Assembly: GCA_023267795.1 (NCBI GenBank)
Contig: JAHFMP010000055.1
Location: forward strand, 1 to 6,630
Length of the DNA: 6,630 bases
Origin: Candidatus Woesearchaeota archaeon
Lineage (GTDB): Archaea > Nanobdellota > Nanobdellia > Woesearchaeales > DSVV01
Reading direction: 5' to 3'
Positions 6,039-6,630 of this stretch are shown piece after piece. The notes beneath the pieces are model-generated. The model had not been told where the DNA came from. It saw nothing but the letters and a program-made list of their open reading frames with translations, and ran no database searches. Numbering within the stretch: the stretch's first letter is position 1; every line of letters starts with the position of its first letter. The position numbers were made by a program, and so were the translations under genes.

Positions 6039-6630
6039 TTATCTCGGTCTCGTATGTCCCCAGTAATCCAACGCTTGCTTCAATTCCTTACTTGTCTTCG
6101 CAGCAACATCTACATCAACGCCATCCATATATGCTTCCACTGCTTCACGCATTGCTTTTGCACCAGCATAACTTCCTTTCGGATGACCATGAATTCCACC
6201 ACCAATCTGCAACATAATATCTGTCCCCATTTTGTCAAGAACGTCTTCGACAATAATTGGATGAAGACCTCCTGATGCAACAGGAAATACTGGTTTCATG
6301 CCATACCAATTTTGGCTAAGCGAATGTTCTTTTTGATTTGCAGGAGCAACATCCATAGTGATATTATTTTGAATGTTTCGAACTTCTTCTGCAGTGCCAA
6401 CGAGTTTTCCAATGTTTGCAGTGCCAATGTGCAAGTTATCAACTCCAAGTAATCTTACGCTCTTTGCAAGATTTAACATAGAGAAACCATGGTCGTGCAC
6501 TCTTGTAAACGCACCATGGAACGCACGATGCGCGTGTAGCGCTAATCCTAAATCTTGACAAATTTCTCTTAAACTATTGACTGCCATCCAGCCTCCTGTA
6601 CAAATATCAATCATCACATATTCTGCTCCT
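6039..6630 (-). CDS. rbcL: RuBisCO large chain, form III-like (C-terminal part, 5' end outside window)
   Basis: The visible 196 codons are the C-terminal part of the RuBisCO TIM barrel; the frame stays open to the window edge (GAEYV precedes the internal GTG), so the gene is partial. Catalytic landmarks are HAHRAFHGAFTR (the substrate-binding His/Arg), DNLHIGT, loop 6 GMKPVFPVASGGLHP with the loop Lys and the SGG phosphate-binding serine, and QIGGGIHGHP, the second phosphate-binding Gly cluster. All visible active-site residues are kept. The carbamylated Lys and Mg ligands lie upstream, outside the window. The pattern and the ending ALDYWGHTRPR resemble archaeal form III enzymes, known to convert ribulose-1,5-bisphosphate made from AMP, with CO2, to 3-phosphoglycerate. 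The exact subform cannot be fixed from this part. AMP phosphorylase and ribose-1,5-bisphosphate isomerase genes, its usual partners, are not in this window. A weak T5 tract follows the stop. Confidence 0.92.
   Translation of the reverse strand, partial: GAEYVMIDICTGGWMAVNSLREICQDLGLALHAHRAFHGAFTRVHDHGFSMLNLAKSVRLLGVDNLHIGTANIGKLVGTAEEVRNIQNNITMDVAPANQKEHSLSQNWYGMKPVFPVASGGLHPIIVEDVLDKMGTDIMLQIGGGIHGHPKGSYAGAKAMREAVEAYMDGVDVDVAAKTSKELKQALDYWGHTRPR

Overview
The window looks archaeal and AT-rich. The main evidence is a replication factor C large subunit (an archaeal/eukaryotic-type clamp loader, never bacterial) at one end and the C-terminal half of a form III-like RuBisCO, typical of archaea, at the other. 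TATA-like boxes about 25 nt upstream of start positions, and at least one gene without a Shine-Dalgarno (SD) site, agree with this. The compact convergent layout and a short RFC large subunit would fit a small-genome lineage such as DPANN, but the window alone cannot place it.

Layout: 1-132 is a non-coding leader with a small hairpin and a T-rich tract. rfcL (133-1341) is on the plus strand. Everything else is on the minus strand. Reading that strand in its own direction (from high to low coordinates): the tail of RuBisCO (6630-6039, 5' end outside the window), a 159-nt intergenic region with a TATA box and a strongly structured leader, livK (5879-4743, interrupted by an in-frame TAA), a short AT-rich gap holding a T-tract and a second promoter, then livH, livM, livG and livF (4694-1338), tightly packed with overlapping start and stop codons. 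livF and rfcL converge so closely that their stop codons overlap.

How the genes work together: livK-H-M-G-F is a complete high-affinity branched-chain or neutral amino acid ABC importer in the classical gene order. LivK is the lipid-anchored binding protein, LivH and LivM are the two permeases, and LivG and LivF are the two ATPases. The permease and ATPase genes look intact. The binding protein gene has one TAA where homologues have a sense codon, with both flanking parts in the same frame and well conserved. livH has its own TATA box placed for leaderless transcription, so expression of the membrane and ATPase parts need not depend on livK. RuBisCO probably belongs to AMP/nucleoside salvage rather than to the transporter, and rfcL to DNA replication.

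The most notable points are the in-frame nonsense codon in livK and the leader upstream of livK. The leader can form either one long 21-nt-arm helix or two shorter, mutually exclusive helices, a layout that resembles a two-state regulatory RNA. No CRISPR array, tRNA, rRNA or mobile element was seen.
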